Assembly: GCA_033980235.1 (NCBI GenBank)
Contig: CM067080.1
Coordinates: forward strand, 2,654,001 to 2,718,000
Origin: Diadema setosum
Lineage: Eukaryota > Echinodermata > Echinoidea > Diadematoida > Diadematidae
Length of the DNA: 64,000 bases
Direction: 5' to 3'
Shown here: piece by piece, positions 23,296-35,577 of the stretch
Layout of the letters: every line of letters begins with the position of its first letter
Numbering within the stretch: the stretch's first letter is position 1
Translations under genes and position numbers: made by a program
The notes under the pieces: model-generated
Databases searched by the model: none
Seen by the model: only the letters and a program-made list of their open reading frames with translations
Told to the model about the DNA's origin: nothing

Positions 23296-24600
23296 ATCTT
23301 TTGATCAGCTGCCATAGTCTAATGCTGAATGCCATGGACTAGCAATTTGCAAGCAAAGTGATGTTTTAGTATAAAGGTATCTGGGACTGGTCATTTGCCT
23401 TGCTCTGTGTGTTAATCGCGCTGTTTCAGTGTATTCCTAACATGATAAACGGTCTGAAATCTTGCTGCAGTTTTCCTGGTATCCTAAAGAATTACTTATA
23501 GGGCATACAGAAGCTAAGACTAATGTGTCCACCGAAAGTTAATCTCACTGGAATACTACTTTCCTGTGCGTGGTGCTTTGTGCATTGTTACAAAAATCAC
23601 GATAAAAAAGAGCCACACTCACTGTAATTTATGTGTATGAATATAAATTTACATTACAATCATTTTTATGTTTATCTCAAGTTCATCTTGCACAAAGAAC
23701 AATAGGTGTGGTACATTTTGTACCACACAAGTTGCATAGATTTATTTGTCTATTTTTTCCTAAGTGGGTTTACCTTGCTTCGTGATCAAAATAAAATCAA
23801 AGTTTCAAAATGTTATACTGCGATGTCAAACAGTCATTGCAAATAATAATTTCATTCTGCCTAGAGGAGATAATTATAATGTGAGTCGTAGGTAAGACAA
23901 CAAGATTCCACATATGCTTTCTGCACATATTTTAGAAGTCGCGGTGTTACAGTCACGGTGTTACGGTGCACCTATTTATAATCTACTGAGTATACCATAA
24001 TTTCCTTTCAACTGATTCTTTAATCAAATTTTACTTTGCTGTAATCATTGAGTCTCTAGTACTGGTTTCCTTCTACAAATCTCTCAAAATATTGAATACG
24101 TCGGATCCTTAATGTTTGTATGAATTATATTCAGATCTATTCATCATGGTTTATAAAGTCTTCCCATAAAAAAAAAGAAAAAGAAAGAAGAAATTTCGCT
24201 AACCCAATAGCTGTGAGCTGTATTTTTTTTTTTTTGCGTGATCTCTTCACGACCACCATACTTTTTTTTTCGAAGTGAAAGTTGCCCAACGATAGAGCGC
24301 CACGCATGCAGCGGCGCCCTATCTAATAGTTGAACGATTATATGTGTGATGAGATCAGTCGCATAATAAACTGTATACATCGCGTCCATACACTTGCACT
24401 GTGATGATAATTAAGGTGAGGACACTCCCTATTACTTTCGTTTTTACTGAGAGTGAGAGATGACCACAGTTCTCTTGCTTCATAACCTTAGCTAGCACTC
24501 AGTGTCTTGCCAGACTGTGAATGTCAATTGCTTAGTTAGCATAGGATGATATTATAGGTCACCGTGTGTGTTGTTGCAGAATGAAATTAATGTGTGCATG

Positions 24601-24653
<53 letters not shown>

Positions 24654-26519
24654 AGAGAGAGGGGGAGTGAGAGATTAAGGGGTATATAATTATGTATAAT
24701 ATATATAAATCCTATGTCACGTGATTCTATTATTTATTATTTCTATTATTTCTATTATTTCTATTATTTAAGGTATTTGATCATCATGAAAGTCTCATGT
24801 TCATTGCTATAATCACATGCACACTGTTTTTCCAGTAGCAGATGAACTTTAGGGAAGCATTCACGTTGACATGAAAGGATTCAGTAGAAGATATTATGTT
24901 TCAGTCAAGGTGGAATATAACTATTTTGTGCCATTTTCTTTATTTCTGTGTGTACAGAAGGCCTAGTAGGCCTATCATGTATGCTTATAGGCCTACGTCA
25001 AAACCACCTTTTTTGGCAGTATGCTGCAAAGTCAATGATATCTCAAGATCAGAGAATGGCCACAGCGTTATTACGAAATGCTCTGCCAAAGTACCGTGTT
25101 ATTCACCACAAACAGGTATCGTACGTGATCAGTTTGTTGAAATGAGCGTTATCACCATCGTACCACATGATACATCCCATATGCTATTTACTGTGACCTG
25201 ACGTTGTGAGAACATACATCTGTTTTGATGAAATGGATAAGGATAAAGAGATTTATAATTATTTTCTACCCACCCCAGTACTTGTGCCTGGGGTGGAAAT
25301 TAAGATTAACGTAAAATTATGGTATTATAGCTTTGTTTATACTGTACTATGGCTTTTCCTGCTAGTTTTATTCAATGATTCTAAAATCCACTTCAAATCT
25401 GCAGAAAAAAAATCCTTTCTCACTTATCGTAATCTTATGTAGGTCTATGACTGCATGAACACTTCTCCAAAAACGTTCATTTCCGTTCTGTGATCATTCA
25501 GAAATGCTTTAAAGTTTCACTGGTTACCTTGTTGTTGGGAGATGAACATTAGTTTGAGTATGTCATGTGAGAGGCAGTTTTACACTGCATCCCTTCCTCA
25601 CCCATTTACGCCATAAGATTTTCATCAAATTGCGTTCATGTTATGCTACCATTATCTTGCTATTAAGATCCTATTCATTAAAGCGTGTGCAAAGTGCGTG
25701 CGCGCACACACACGCATGCACCTGACACGGATATACAGTGAAAACTCGATATAAGAGATCTGATGAACCAAATACCTGATACAACAACCTAATTTCTCTA
25801 TTACAAATGAATTTATTTCATTTGTTTTGTGTTGACTGGTGATAAATGATATAACAACATTTCTGATATCTTTAAAAGAACAACATGTTTGGTACCTACT
25901 ACTTGTAGATGTACTGGCGCAGAACCTGGACCAGGGCCAGGTCCGTAGTCTAACAGTTGCAGCTCTTGTGCCAGTGACTGCAGACACAAGATATTAGGCC
26001 CTACTTTGTCAGAAAGTTCACATTGTCATATAAATCACCACAAACATCTCAACATACTTGCTTTAGACCAAAAGCGGCATTTGTAGTCTGCTAACGTTAC
26101 AATAAATTACAACTGTCATTACAAAATCTAGCTCTACCGTTACGACTGGCTATAGGCCCTTGAAGAGCGACTGTTCTAGAAATGTGATAACAGGCGATGA
26201 TGATATTGCAGCTGTCGTGCTCCACGGAAGAACGAATTACCGGTACGCGAACGCCATCGTACCAGTACTTCATAAATAGACATACGTATGGCTCGATTGA
26301 ATACGCACTAGCGCACTGTTGCCACGCGCGTTCATGAGAAGTCATGTTGCTTTATACAGTTTATTTCTTGTGCTGTAGGTCATATAACAAACTGACAAAT
26401 ATTTACTTTTTCCTTCGGTAGGAATATATCATTTCATTTCCATTGAGAAGTTATAATTTTGTCTCGGAATAATATTTATCCTCGACAAAAATATAACTTC
26501 CCGCGAGGATCTCAAATGT
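23296..26519. other. no gene seen
   Basis: AT-rich DNA. It holds the subterminal TCACGGTGTTAC repeats near 23940-23970, poly-A/poly-T patches at 24168-24235, a (TA)n(GA)n microsatellite at 24600-24662 and an (ATTTCT)n-like run at 24725-24770. ORFs at 24896-25201 and 25652-25987 show no known domain. Confidence 0.5.
24600..24662. repeat. (TA)n(GA)n microsatellite
   Basis: TA units, then about 16 GA units, then a ggagggagaga tail. Confidence 0.9.
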
Positions 26520-27831
26520 TATAGTTCTATTCCACGGTTCCACCTCTGCAAAGTTAATATCTGTATAATGTTTGCCGATGACACCAATGTGTTCTGTTCC
26601 AATTATGATTGTCATTCGCTCGTAATAAGAACTCCAAATACTGAATAACAGAAATTTCTACATACATGGTTTTTAGACTTATGAATTATCACACAATTTG
26701 AAAAGAACAAATTTTATGTATTTTCATAATAAGCGTAAAAATGAAAATGCAACAATGATGGTGGATGGTATATTATTGGAACAAAAAGAAAGTATCAAAT
26801 TTTTCGGAATGTATATAAATTAGAATATGAAATGGAACACTTATGTGCAATTTCTCTCTGATAAAGTGTCTTGTAACGTCAGGACCATGCTTTTATAGTA
26901 TTATGTCCCTATATTATGCTATAACTCCTTGATATTATCGTACATTTCATATTTCAACATTATGAGCAACTATAAAAAGTCACATTGATTCATTCATTCA
27001 TTCATTTCCATATCAAAACATAACATTTACAAATATCAAAACACAATTGCCTCGGTAGATTTATACATTTTGAATGGAGGGATCATAGAAAGCACACACG
27101 AGGCTTGTTGGAAATGATCCCCTACAAACAATTGTCAATACATTTCAACTGAACAATTATCATACAAATTCAATTGATAAAACAAAGGCCAAAGATACAA
27201 TGAAAAGAGAAGAAAAGAGGCAGAGGTGGAAACAATGCATACTTATACTTGCAGTTTCAGATACATTTCATCAAAAAATATTTTTTATAAAGCCTTTTAA
27301 ATTGACGTAAGGTCTTACTACTCTTGACTGTCGGAGGAAGAGTATTCCAAAGAATAGGGCCATGGTAAAAAATGGAGGATTGAGTTTTTGAAATCCGGTT
27401 TAATGGTGTGTGAATATTTGGGGCATCTTACTTCAACAAAAGAAAGCTCTACGTAAACAAATATGCACCATCTCAGGATATCGAGACCATTTAGATCCTT
27501 TATTCGCAGAATAATAAAAAAAAAAACACTCACAGTAAATGGCATTAATTTTATGCAAATTTCACTTTTTCATCTTTCGCTAATATAATGATCACTTGCC
27601 ATCTTTTTTCTTATTATTTCAATTAAACAAGAGTATGCATTCTCCCACAAGACAATATAATAAATTTCACTTATATATAATCCTAAAACGGTGATGGCTC
27701 TGAAATCTATCAGACACATCAGACCCGATGTTTGGAACTCTCTTCCTTCAGAAATTCGAAGTTTAAAGTCTATCTACTCTTTTAGGAAAGCTGTCAAAAC
27801 AATGCTGCTCTCTGGATGGGCAATTCCATAA
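26520..27831 (+). pseudogene. decayed LINE reverse transcriptase fragment, split by another LINE
   Basis: Near 26568 the frame reads MFADDTNVFCSNYDC, the RT catalytic block (F/Y-ADD). Further on come NFMYFHNK and then KESIKFFGMYIN, matching the region downstream of the active site, with in-frame stops between. After an interruption (26983-27560) the C-terminal block VWNSLPSEIRSLKSIYSFRK followed by KTMLLSGWAIP and TAA ends at 27831. This order is that of CR1/RTE-like ORF2 proteins. It is multiply broken and old. Confidence 0.75.
26983..27560 (-). pseudogene. 5'-truncated LINE 3' end with (CATT)n tail
   Basis: On the minus strand the frame reads TPLNRISKTQSSIFYHGPIL then WNTLPPTVKSSKTLRQFKRL and ends at TGA (27257-27259). 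This is a typical LINE ORF2 C-terminus (G-x-x-LWN-x-LP). About 250 bp of 3' UTR follows, ending in a tetranucleotide run (attcattcattcattt on + at 26988-27007), the usual tail of such elements. It lies inside, and antiparallel to, the older + LINE. Confidence 0.75.
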
Positions 27832-28565
27832 TTACAGACGTACGTTTCGTACACTTTAAAAAGCTCTCACAACTAGAGTTGATTTCATTCGGAAGGTTTG
27901 ATACATTTTATTTGTAACATCCATCAAAGGTAAAGTGATCACAAAATCATGTTCAAGATATAATCTACATCTTGACCTTGAAATGGTGGAAAATAGTGTC
28001 GTTACAGACGTACTCGCACGAATTGAATTTTCTGACATTGGAATTTGAATTGAAAAAACTCTGAATTGTGGGGTGCTTTCCAATAAAAATTAATTCCTTA
28101 TCATTTCAAGTAGATGTCAAATAAGACAAAACTGCACAAATGCCTTATTCTTTTCTGTTTTAATTGTGCATTAATTACTCAATTATTTTGTTACGGACGT
28201 ACAGTTACGGACGTAAAAAATTTCCATTACAGACGTACATACAATGTATTTAATAATGGTACTTATTTCATTATTTCAATGACATGGCATGCTGTAGGCC
28301 CTTACAATGGTTTTTGTAGGTGACAACCACAACATTTTACTTCAAGCTGTGAACACATTTGAACAATCTTCATCTTGCACATATTTCTGGCTATTCTCGG
28401 CAGCCATTTTTGTCAACTACAACGTAGCTACATTGTGTGTTGGAATCAATAGGGCATCGTGGTCTACAATGTACAAAATAGAAAATAGAATATTAGTTAC
28501 ATAATCTATTGCCATAAAGACTAAAATGTCTGCAATAGGGAAAACCTTGCTCCTTTATGCAATAC

Positions 28566-28802
28566 CATACTTGCCAACTAGTAAGATTTTATCAGATTCA
28601 GTAAGATTTTTTGCGTTAAAAATAGCAAAATCAGATTTTCTGTCAGAGAAATTAGATTTTTTTTAAATATTTAGATATACCTTTCATGTGTATTTTCTGA
28701 AGATTTGACGGAAAGTAAGATTTTTAACTTCAGTTTGCATATAAAATAAGATTTTTGCAATCCTCGAGTAAGATATTTCATCTTGAAATGTTGGCAGGTA
28801 TG
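28566..28802. mobile_element. 237-bp MITE with CATACTTGCCAAC termini
   Basis: The left end is CATACTTGCCAAC and the right end its near complement GTTGGCAGGTATG. CAATAC lies directly outside both ends (28560-28565 and 28803-28808), a probable target duplication. The interior repeats the motif 'taagatttt' many times and has no ORF. Confidence 0.75.
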
Positions 28803-28808
28803 CAATAC

Positions 28809-29336
28809 TCAGAAAGCCATATGTACATATGTAATGTACTAATAATGTATGCTGAAGTGGTTTGCAATGTTTTACATGTTTCACATGTACATGAAAAATG
28901 ATAGATGCCCTTCTAACAAAATCCGTCAATATCCAACCAAATTGCAATCGCGTCTGTTCCAAGTTATGAAAGATGGTTCATAAAAAAGGTTCACTAATTC
29001 ATACAAAAGCAGATATCCGTACATGAGAAATGAAAACAAGAGGACAATAAAAACAAAGTCATTAACACGGTTGATCTATTACGAAACTACATCATACAAA
29101 AAGGTTGTCTTTTCCCTAAAACTTATTCCAAAATATTTCCTCTTTCATCAGTTGTTTAACTGTACTAGTGAAAACAAAATACATGTCCTACTCCTAGTAT
29201 AATGCATGGTTAAATAGACATACAGTAGGTGACACTTTCTCATCATTTTGTCTTAAAACAGGTAACATGGAATGAACAAAAATACTTGCGGAAAGACAAT
29301 TTTCAGAGCAAAGCGTTAGAATGCGAATCCTAGACT
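28809..29336. other. interior of transposon A, no ORF
   Basis: AT-rich sequence without recognisable motifs. It is probably the 3' non-coding part of element A on the minus strand. Confidence 0.45.
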
Positions 29337-29620
29337 CTATAAGCTAAACTGACCACGATTGCCAGCAACTGTTGGTGGTGCAATTTTTCTGATGATGCTT
29401 TCCCTTAAGTAAAATATCTGATCTGGTGGTTGAGGCCACCTCCAGTGACCACCTGCACGATGCATAACATTGACTTTGAGATCTTTGTTTTGTTGCCCAA
29501 TATCTAGAACCTCACCAGGAAATGCTTCCCCCTGATACTCGATTGTCTTTGATGGAGTAATTCCGATATCAGCTGTAAACACAGCTAGACTGGGATGAGT
29601 TGGTGCAGTGGCAGTATGTG
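29337..29620 (-). pseudogene. C-terminal domain of the element A transposase-like protein
   Basis: The open frame reads IEYQGEAFPGEVLDIGQQNK, then VNVMHRAGGHWRWPQPPDQI, then FYLRESIIRKIAPP and TAA at the end. A FPGEV...V-x-x-M-x-R-AG-x-x-W-x-WP...D-x-I-x-Y pattern is, in my knowledge, the C-terminal module of a large unnamed family in invertebrate genomes whose N-terminal parts occur at 33830-37326. The LINE at 29630-33540 separates the pieces. The module's function is unknown. Confidence 0.65.
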
Positions 29621-29633
29621 ATGGTGCACATGA

Positions 29634-31148
29634 TTATATCAGGATATGTACAATTAAAAATGCTCTTGAATTACAGCATCCTGTCATGGGAGGCTTCATC
29701 TTTCTAATAGCTGGAAGTGCAGCCTCTTGGAAAGCAGCAAGGGTTTGTGTTGTTATTGCTTGAGGTGGTAGACAGTTCCACATACGGATGGCTCGAGGAT
29801 AAAAAGAAAACTTGTAGGGATCTATGGTGGCCAAAGGTACTGTAAGCTTGAGGCTGTGGTCGTTTCTGCTGATGTATGGGGCTGGTTTTATGAAAGCTGG
29901 GAAGGAGATATTCATAAGTTGCTGTCGTATTTTGAAGAACATTGTGGATTGTGCAAGGAGGCGACATGTGTGCAGAGGATCCCATCTTAGCTGTCTCACG
30001 ATACTCGAAGATGATGTAGTTGTTCGGTAGTCCCGGGTAACAAAATGTGCAGCTGCTCTCTGGATTCGTTCATGGTTTTCAACACACTGTGATGTGTAGG
30101 GATTCCAAGCTTCTGAGCTGTATTCAAGTTTGGGGAGAACCAGGGCTTTGTATGCATTTTCTTTTACCGTCTTTGGAAATGGTGCAAGAGTTCTGCGCAG
30201 CAGGCCAAGAGTCTTGCTGGCGTTGTTGGCCTTTTGCTGGCAGTGTTCATTCCATCGGAGGTCTTTGGTGACTGTAATTCCCAGGTATTTGTAGCTGTCA
30301 CCTCTAGGGATGGATTCATTGCATAGTGTATAGTTGTACAAGTTGGGTCTACGTTTTCTTGTAATGGTAAGCACTGCACATTTCTGCACATTCAACGACA
30401 TTAGCCAGACTTTGTGTGTTGCTGAGATAAGTTGGGTGTTGGTGGACAACTTCTGGCGAAATCCATGTTGCTCATTCACGAAGATGTTGTAACTAGAAGC
30501 ATGTTTGGAGATGTGACTAAGCACGACATGCTCCATGACCTTCCAGCAGATACATGTTAATGATATGGGTCGGTAGTTCCCAGGGCTGCACTTATCACCA
30601 GATTTATGGACAGGTGTTACAAGGGCGTACTTCCAGTCAGATGGAACCTTTCCAGTGTTGATGCTCTGCTGGAAAAGAAATGCTAGTGCTGGTGCGATCT
30701 CTTCAGCAACAAGCTTGAGTAATCTAGGAGAAAGTTGGTCAGGGCCACAAGCTTTGCATGGGTTGAGATTCCGTAGTTGTTTAGCCACACCAGGTCTATG
30801 AATGTGAAGATGGCCAATGGCAGGATAAGGAGAGGCGCCCTCGGAGTCAGAATGGCAGGATCGATATTCGGCATGTACTGAGTGGGAGAAATTGTTTAGA
30901 CACTCAGCTTTTGCTTTGTCAGTTGTGAACAAGCTACTGTGATCAGTACGTAGTGATGGAATTCCAACACTCTCAGTTCTGCACTGTTTGACATAACTCC
31001 AAAAGGTTTGGGGGTTTTCTTGGAGACTGCCTCCTATGACAGAATTGACATATTCTTGGTGAGCCTGGCGAACAAGTTTAGCTACCTTGTTTCGATGCTC
31101 ACGGTATAGTTTCCATTTTGAAATACTCTGGTCTTTCCGCGCATTCAT
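29634..31148 (-). pseudogene. LINE reverse transcriptase with catalytic core deleted
   Basis: A 504-codon frame contains the RT N-terminal motifs (CGPDQLSPRLLKLVAEEIAP, DWKYALVTPVHKSGDKCSPG, NYRPISLT, NEQHGFRQKLSTNTQLI) and the post-catalytic region (WLMSLNVQKCAVLTITRK, YKYLGITVTKDLRWNEH, LPKLEYSSEAWNPY, MWNCLPPQ). The segment that should hold the F/Y-ADD active site is missing between STNTQLISATHK and VWLMSLN, near 30415. The frame stays open across the junction, so this is a clean in-frame deletion. The product could not polymerise. Confidence 0.9.
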
Positions 31149-31199
31149 AAAGTCTATCCCACTTTCTCATTAATTTTGTCTCTTGAGAACAGGTGTGAT

Positions 31200-32050
31200 T
31201 CAGGGAAGATGCCGTCTAGATTTGCTCAGCTTTGATGGGATGAACTTTTCCATGTATTCTGTAAGGAAATCACGGATTTTCTTCCAGTCTCCGTCAATCG
31301 AGGTGAGCACTGGGGATGACAGCAGGAAGCTAGAGGAAAACTTTTCTACTGCTTCTTTGAGCCCGTCTTTATTAGCACGATGAAATTGGTAAATCTTTCT
31401 CTGTGGGGCATAGCTGGACTTAGGACTTCCAGAGAAAGTGAATGTGACAGCATCATGATCCGAGATACCCGGTTGGGTATGTATATTAGTAAGCAGATTT
31501 AGGTTTGAAGTCAGTATGAGATCCAGGATGTTCCCTGACGTGTGGCGTGTGACATCTATGACAACTTGCGCCAAGGAAAAATCTAGCATAGTGTCTAGCA
31601 GGAGTTGATGAAGACTTGCACGATTTGAACTTCTGGTAGTATTTGTATCCCAATCAATGTCCGGGAAATTGAAGTCTCCGCCAATGATGATGTTAGGATG
31701 ACTTCTCCTGTGTTTGGACATGAGTTTCGATAAGGAAAAATGCAAGCCTTCCTAAGGCTTGATGGTTGACGATAGTAGGAAACTATGAAGAGCGGTTCTG
31801 CATTGGCAAATTGTAGATTACACCATATAATTTCACCATCTGAGTCAAATTCTGGACAGTTCACAATTGTAAGAGAGTTGTGAACTGCAATAAAGACACC
31901 ACCTTTATGGTCATTTGATCTTTCCGGAACACATTGTAACATGTCGGAAAGATGCTGTAAGTTGGATTGTTACTTTCAAGCTTGGACTCGCAATCAAGAA
32001 CAACATCTGGTTTGTGGTCATCTAAAATCGCTTGAAATTGGGAAACTTCT
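31200..32050 (-). pseudogene. LINE AP-like endonuclease, frameshifted
   Basis: Three overlapping frames supply the domain in order: DCESKLESN with the catalytic Glu near 31985; SNDHKGGVFIAVHNSL and IVSYYRQP near 31905-31760; then NIIIGGDFNFPDIDWD near 31690 and the SDH motif PGISDHDAVTFTF near 31475. At least two frameshifts (about 31930 and 31750) separate them. The family nicks target DNA to prime reverse transcription. Confidence 0.85.
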
Positions 32051-32269
32051 AAGGTGCTTTTGAGCCCACTGCAATTTACCACCATACCACTGAGAACTTT
32101 CCTGCGATTTTTAAAAGGTGAAAATTGCGGACGTGGTAGTCTTCCAGAAGTTGGGGTTGATGTCAGTGGGGGCTCTATGCTGTCATCAGTTGAATTGCTT
32201 CCATCCAAAGATGAGAAACGATTTTGTGTAGTGAAATCAGAATGGCCAAAGGAGTCGGTTAACTCGGTA

Positions 32270-32450
32270 TTTATACCATGACATCTGCAGCATACCCAGA
32301 AGAAGCTACTGAGCTTGGTGAGAACTTCATACGATCCCTCTGTGACACCAATATGGCACCATTGCAAATATCACATATGAGAGCACGATCATGGTCTCCA
32401 ACACTGTTGTTGCAGATGGCACATTGAAAAGCTGGTCCAGGATTGCTCTA
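32270..32450 (-). pseudogene. LINE PHD-type zinc finger
   Basis: The minus strand gives FQCAICNNSVGDHDRALICD then IC; after a one-base insertion near 32367 it continues QWCHIGVTEGSYEVLTKLSS then FFWVCCRCHG. The spacing C-x2-C ... C-x2-C ... W-C-H ... C-x2-C is that of a PHD finger, known in ORF1 or the N-terminal parts of CR1-group LINEs. It lies about 120 codons upstream of the endonuclease. Confidence 0.75.
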
Positions 32451-34691
32451 GCTCAATTTGCCCACCTGGTAGCAGGAAAATTGCAGTTTGACTGGCTGAA
32501 CGAAAGTTGAGGACACTGCTGGATTTTTGTTGCCTCTGGTAAGCTTGAAGAAGCATCAATTTACTCGAGTTGCACACATCATACTTATCTAAGCCAGGGC
32601 AGAGAGAGGTGTTTTCTGAGACTTGTGCTGGGCAACAGTCCAGGTGTTTAAGTTGATCGATGTGGTCATGCAAGAACAGTTTCGAAGTCAGTATATTCAA
32701 GCTGATGACAAGTGAGGTAAGGACATGATAAGGCGGGGAGGTCATGGTTGCGTAACAATCTCAGCTCAGGCTGGCTTGCATACCGTACATCAGAGTCAAA
32801 CCTCAGAGAAGTTGGTTTGTGTGTATACACTAACATAACTATACACAGCCCAGTCGCCGCTGTACATACGTAGCGCGACAGGGCTGTACCAACGAAGCTC
32901 CGAAACACGAAGAGGGTCCAACGATCGCATGCGATCGGATTGAATTTTGATACTTTAGATCATTTTTTTGCCACTTCAAACTCATCTGACGAACAAAATG
33001 ATAATGAGACTTCATATCTATGCTATGAGTATTGAAATTTAGATTCAATAACTTACCTAAATTGATGGTTATATGCAGCATGTGTGAACGGTTCACGAAC
33101 AGTACATCGTCTATCACGCCAGGCCATTTCCAATATTCGGGAGGTCACATGATCTGAATGCCCTTTCAAAAGGTCGCGCTGTCGACCGTGCTGCTACATC
33201 AACACTCAAGCAGCGCATCGCACGCACGCAAAAGATTTCCGCAGAGATCAAGGCGCCATTTTGAATTCTGCAACGATGAACCGCGAGGGTGTTAGGGAAT
33301 CCGCCAGAAAGTATCATTTTTTGGTTGCACGTCATACGGACTTATCACGAGGGCTCTCAATGGACTTACGAACCTTCTGTAATACAAGCATGCACTTAAG
33401 GTGAGTAATGTTTGGTAACGTGTACATTGTTTATAAAGAACGTATAAATTTTCATAAGTTAATTTTGTAGTTGTGTTGTGGTTCCCCACTTTGAAGGTGC
33501 CCGCTCGCTGGTCAGACGCTGTATTCGCGTAGCGTATTAACAGCGTCTGGTCGGGCTAACACTAACATAGAAGTTAGTATATGGGGCTGGCACTTCCAGG
33601 TCTTGATTTCCAAATCTTGAGCTTCGTGTAAACTTGGTGATGTTTCGTGGAAATACTTGATGGAAATCGTGAGAGAACTGTCCCTTGTGATCCACAAGAT
33701 GTAGTGTGAATAACTTTATAACAGGTTGATGACAGTCTGAAGCTATACAACTTTTGTTGAAATTTAGAGAGATTTTTTGAGCGCCACCAATGATCACATA
33801 CCACCTACATACCACCTAACACTCAATCTTCATGCTTACATCCAAGTTCATCATTCACTGAATTCTCATCTTCAGGAATATCATCCAGACTGTCAATGGA
33901 ATCATCTAGATCTAAATCTCTGATTTGTACTTTCCTGTATTCTGAAGCATCAGACACTTCACTCACAAACAAATGTCCCTTTCCATGTGGAATGACAGCA
34001 TGAATCTTATGAGTGTTTGGTACAGGTACAGCATCTTGTCAGTATGCATCTAATTCTTCTCTTTTTGCTGATATCATTTTTTTTTTTACATGAAGATGAT
34101 ATCAATTTTGGGATTCCTAGCAACTGCTACAGTGGAAACTCGATATAACGAGATGGTCGGGACCGAGTCGTTTTCCTCGTTAAGCCGATATCTCGTTATA
34201 TCAGTAAGCATAAACGAAAGCATAGCATAAAGACATTAATTTGCACATGTGGGACTACCCATCTTCTTTCAATCAATACTGATAACTTGGTAATGTGTGT
34301 GAGGGAATTACTCACCTTTACGGGTATAAGAAGATTTTTTTCGCCAATGAAATCCAATATCAAGAATGTGTTTCTTATTAATTGCAGATGTTTGAATTTG
34401 TAAATTCATATAGCTTTCGATTGTGTCATGATCGTCTGTGGATTGGTATGTAAAATATGGCAAGCGTGTGTTGTGTGTGGAAAGCTTGAATATGGTCTGC
34501 AGAATGATGTGTGTGTATGTGACACATTCTGCATTTATGTACATTATGACTGCGTGTGTGAAGATGGGGAATTCCCTACGTAGAAAGCCAATCACAGCAT
34601 CAGATTGTCTTACACCTACTAAACGTCATGATGATGTCATGTATACATACGCCCATCCCACCACATTTTCTGCATGTACGTTGTATCAGTG

Positions 34692-34692
<1 letters not shown>

Positions 34693-34725
<33 letters not shown>
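34693..34725. repeat. (CA)n microsatellite
   Basis: About 16 CA units preceded by gcgcgc, inside the Tigger-like element. Confidence 0.9.
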
Positions 34726-34728
<3 letters not shown>

Positions 34729-34849
34729 ACGTACAACATGCGGTGCTAGGTGGAGTGCACTGAAGAAATAATTATGTGTGTACAAGACAGTTTTTGGCGC
34801 ATCGATCGAGCTTTACAATCTCGGAACATGATAGCACAAGCGAAGTTAA

Positions 34850-35577
34850 GCCAGGGAGGTGCTAGAGAAGGAGAGGCAACTAAAGCTCTCCTTTGAAGTC
34901 ATGCGCGGCACCGCCGAGAAGTTATGCGTTCAACTACAGGTGTTACCCATGTGCTTTGACAAAAGAGAGCATCAATAATCCGGACTAGCGCTCTCACATC
35001 TAGAAATATTTGCTCCTACTGCAATTCGCTCTCTCTTTCAATGTGATGGCAACAATGAATTTGTGTACCTTGAATTGGAGTAGCGAATCAAAATACAGTG
35101 TAAAACTCACAATTTTAACAGCAAATAGTTTAAAAGCACGCTGGAACACGCTTTAACGGAGTACTTTATTTGAAAGATCAAAATATCCCCTTATTAACAG
35201 ATAAAAAATTAACATGCGGAAATGTGCGCATTATAGAAAAAATAGGTTTTTAAGAGGGCCTAATTTTCATTTCCTTTCGATTTGCGAATTACGAAGAAAC
35301 TAGAAATACATGTTAATAATATTGAATTCTTTCCTAAACTATTCTAAATCAATTCGAGTATTTCATTTAAAATTTTACGGTGAAATAAAGCTTGTAATTC
35401 ATAGAAAGGTGAAATGCGTTCTTCGTCTCCGAACTTCGTCTTGCAACTAAAGCGGTGCCGAGCATGACTTCAAAGCGTAATGGAATGCTAGACATCCCAT
35501 TGTAACGCCTTGAACCCAAACATGTGTTTGCATGAATTACGAAGAGTTGCCACTCCATCTCTGTAACACCTCCCTGG
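34850..35577. mobile_element. TTAA-flanked MITE with CCAGGGAGGTG ends, nested in the Tigger-like element
   Basis: The left end is CCAGGGAGGTGCTAGAGAAG and the right end the complement of CCAGGGAGGTGTTACAGAGA. TTAA lies at 34846-34849 and 35578-35581. Inner sequence is also partly mirrored (gaagtcatgc at 34896, gcatgacttc at 35463). It has no ORF and one extra base (G) next to the left TTAA. Confidence 0.75.

Larger units (their letters stand above)
17329..24287. mobile_element. candidate TIR DNA transposon 'B' (GGGCAA ends)
   Basis: The left end is GGGCAATTCCACGATAAAG; the right end is the complement of GGGCAACTTTCACTTCG, sharing only the first six bases firmly. Support comes from symmetric subterminal repeats: TCACGGTGTTGCAGT near 17650 and TCACGGTGTTACAGT near 17820 on the left, and TCACGGTGTTACGGT near 23955 on the right, each about 320-490 bp from its end. 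The left terminus resembles that of the element at 27818. A Penelope-like element fills the middle. No transposase was found, so this would be a non-autonomous copy. No clear target duplication is seen. Confidence 0.4.
29630..33540 (-). mobile_element. LINE retrotransposon (PHD finger, APE endonuclease, RT), defective
   Basis: The order on the minus strand is a probable 5' region (33540-32750), a PHD-type zinc finger, an AP-like endonuclease and a reverse transcriptase ending at 29634. The domain set suggests the CR1-like group. It carries frameshifts in the zinc-finger and endonuclease parts and a deletion in the RT. It splits element A's gene. Exact ends and target duplication were not resolved; the 5' limit is approximate. 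Confidence 0.75.

Noticed and set aside
24896..25201. 101-codon ORF near taggcctat motifs
   Set aside because: No domain or splice context, and an overlapping frame is equally open.
33090..33310. CCATTTTG near 33252 as a YY1-type LINE promoter site
   Set aside because: A single short motif in a likely 5' region; too weak without other promoter evidence or a mapped start.
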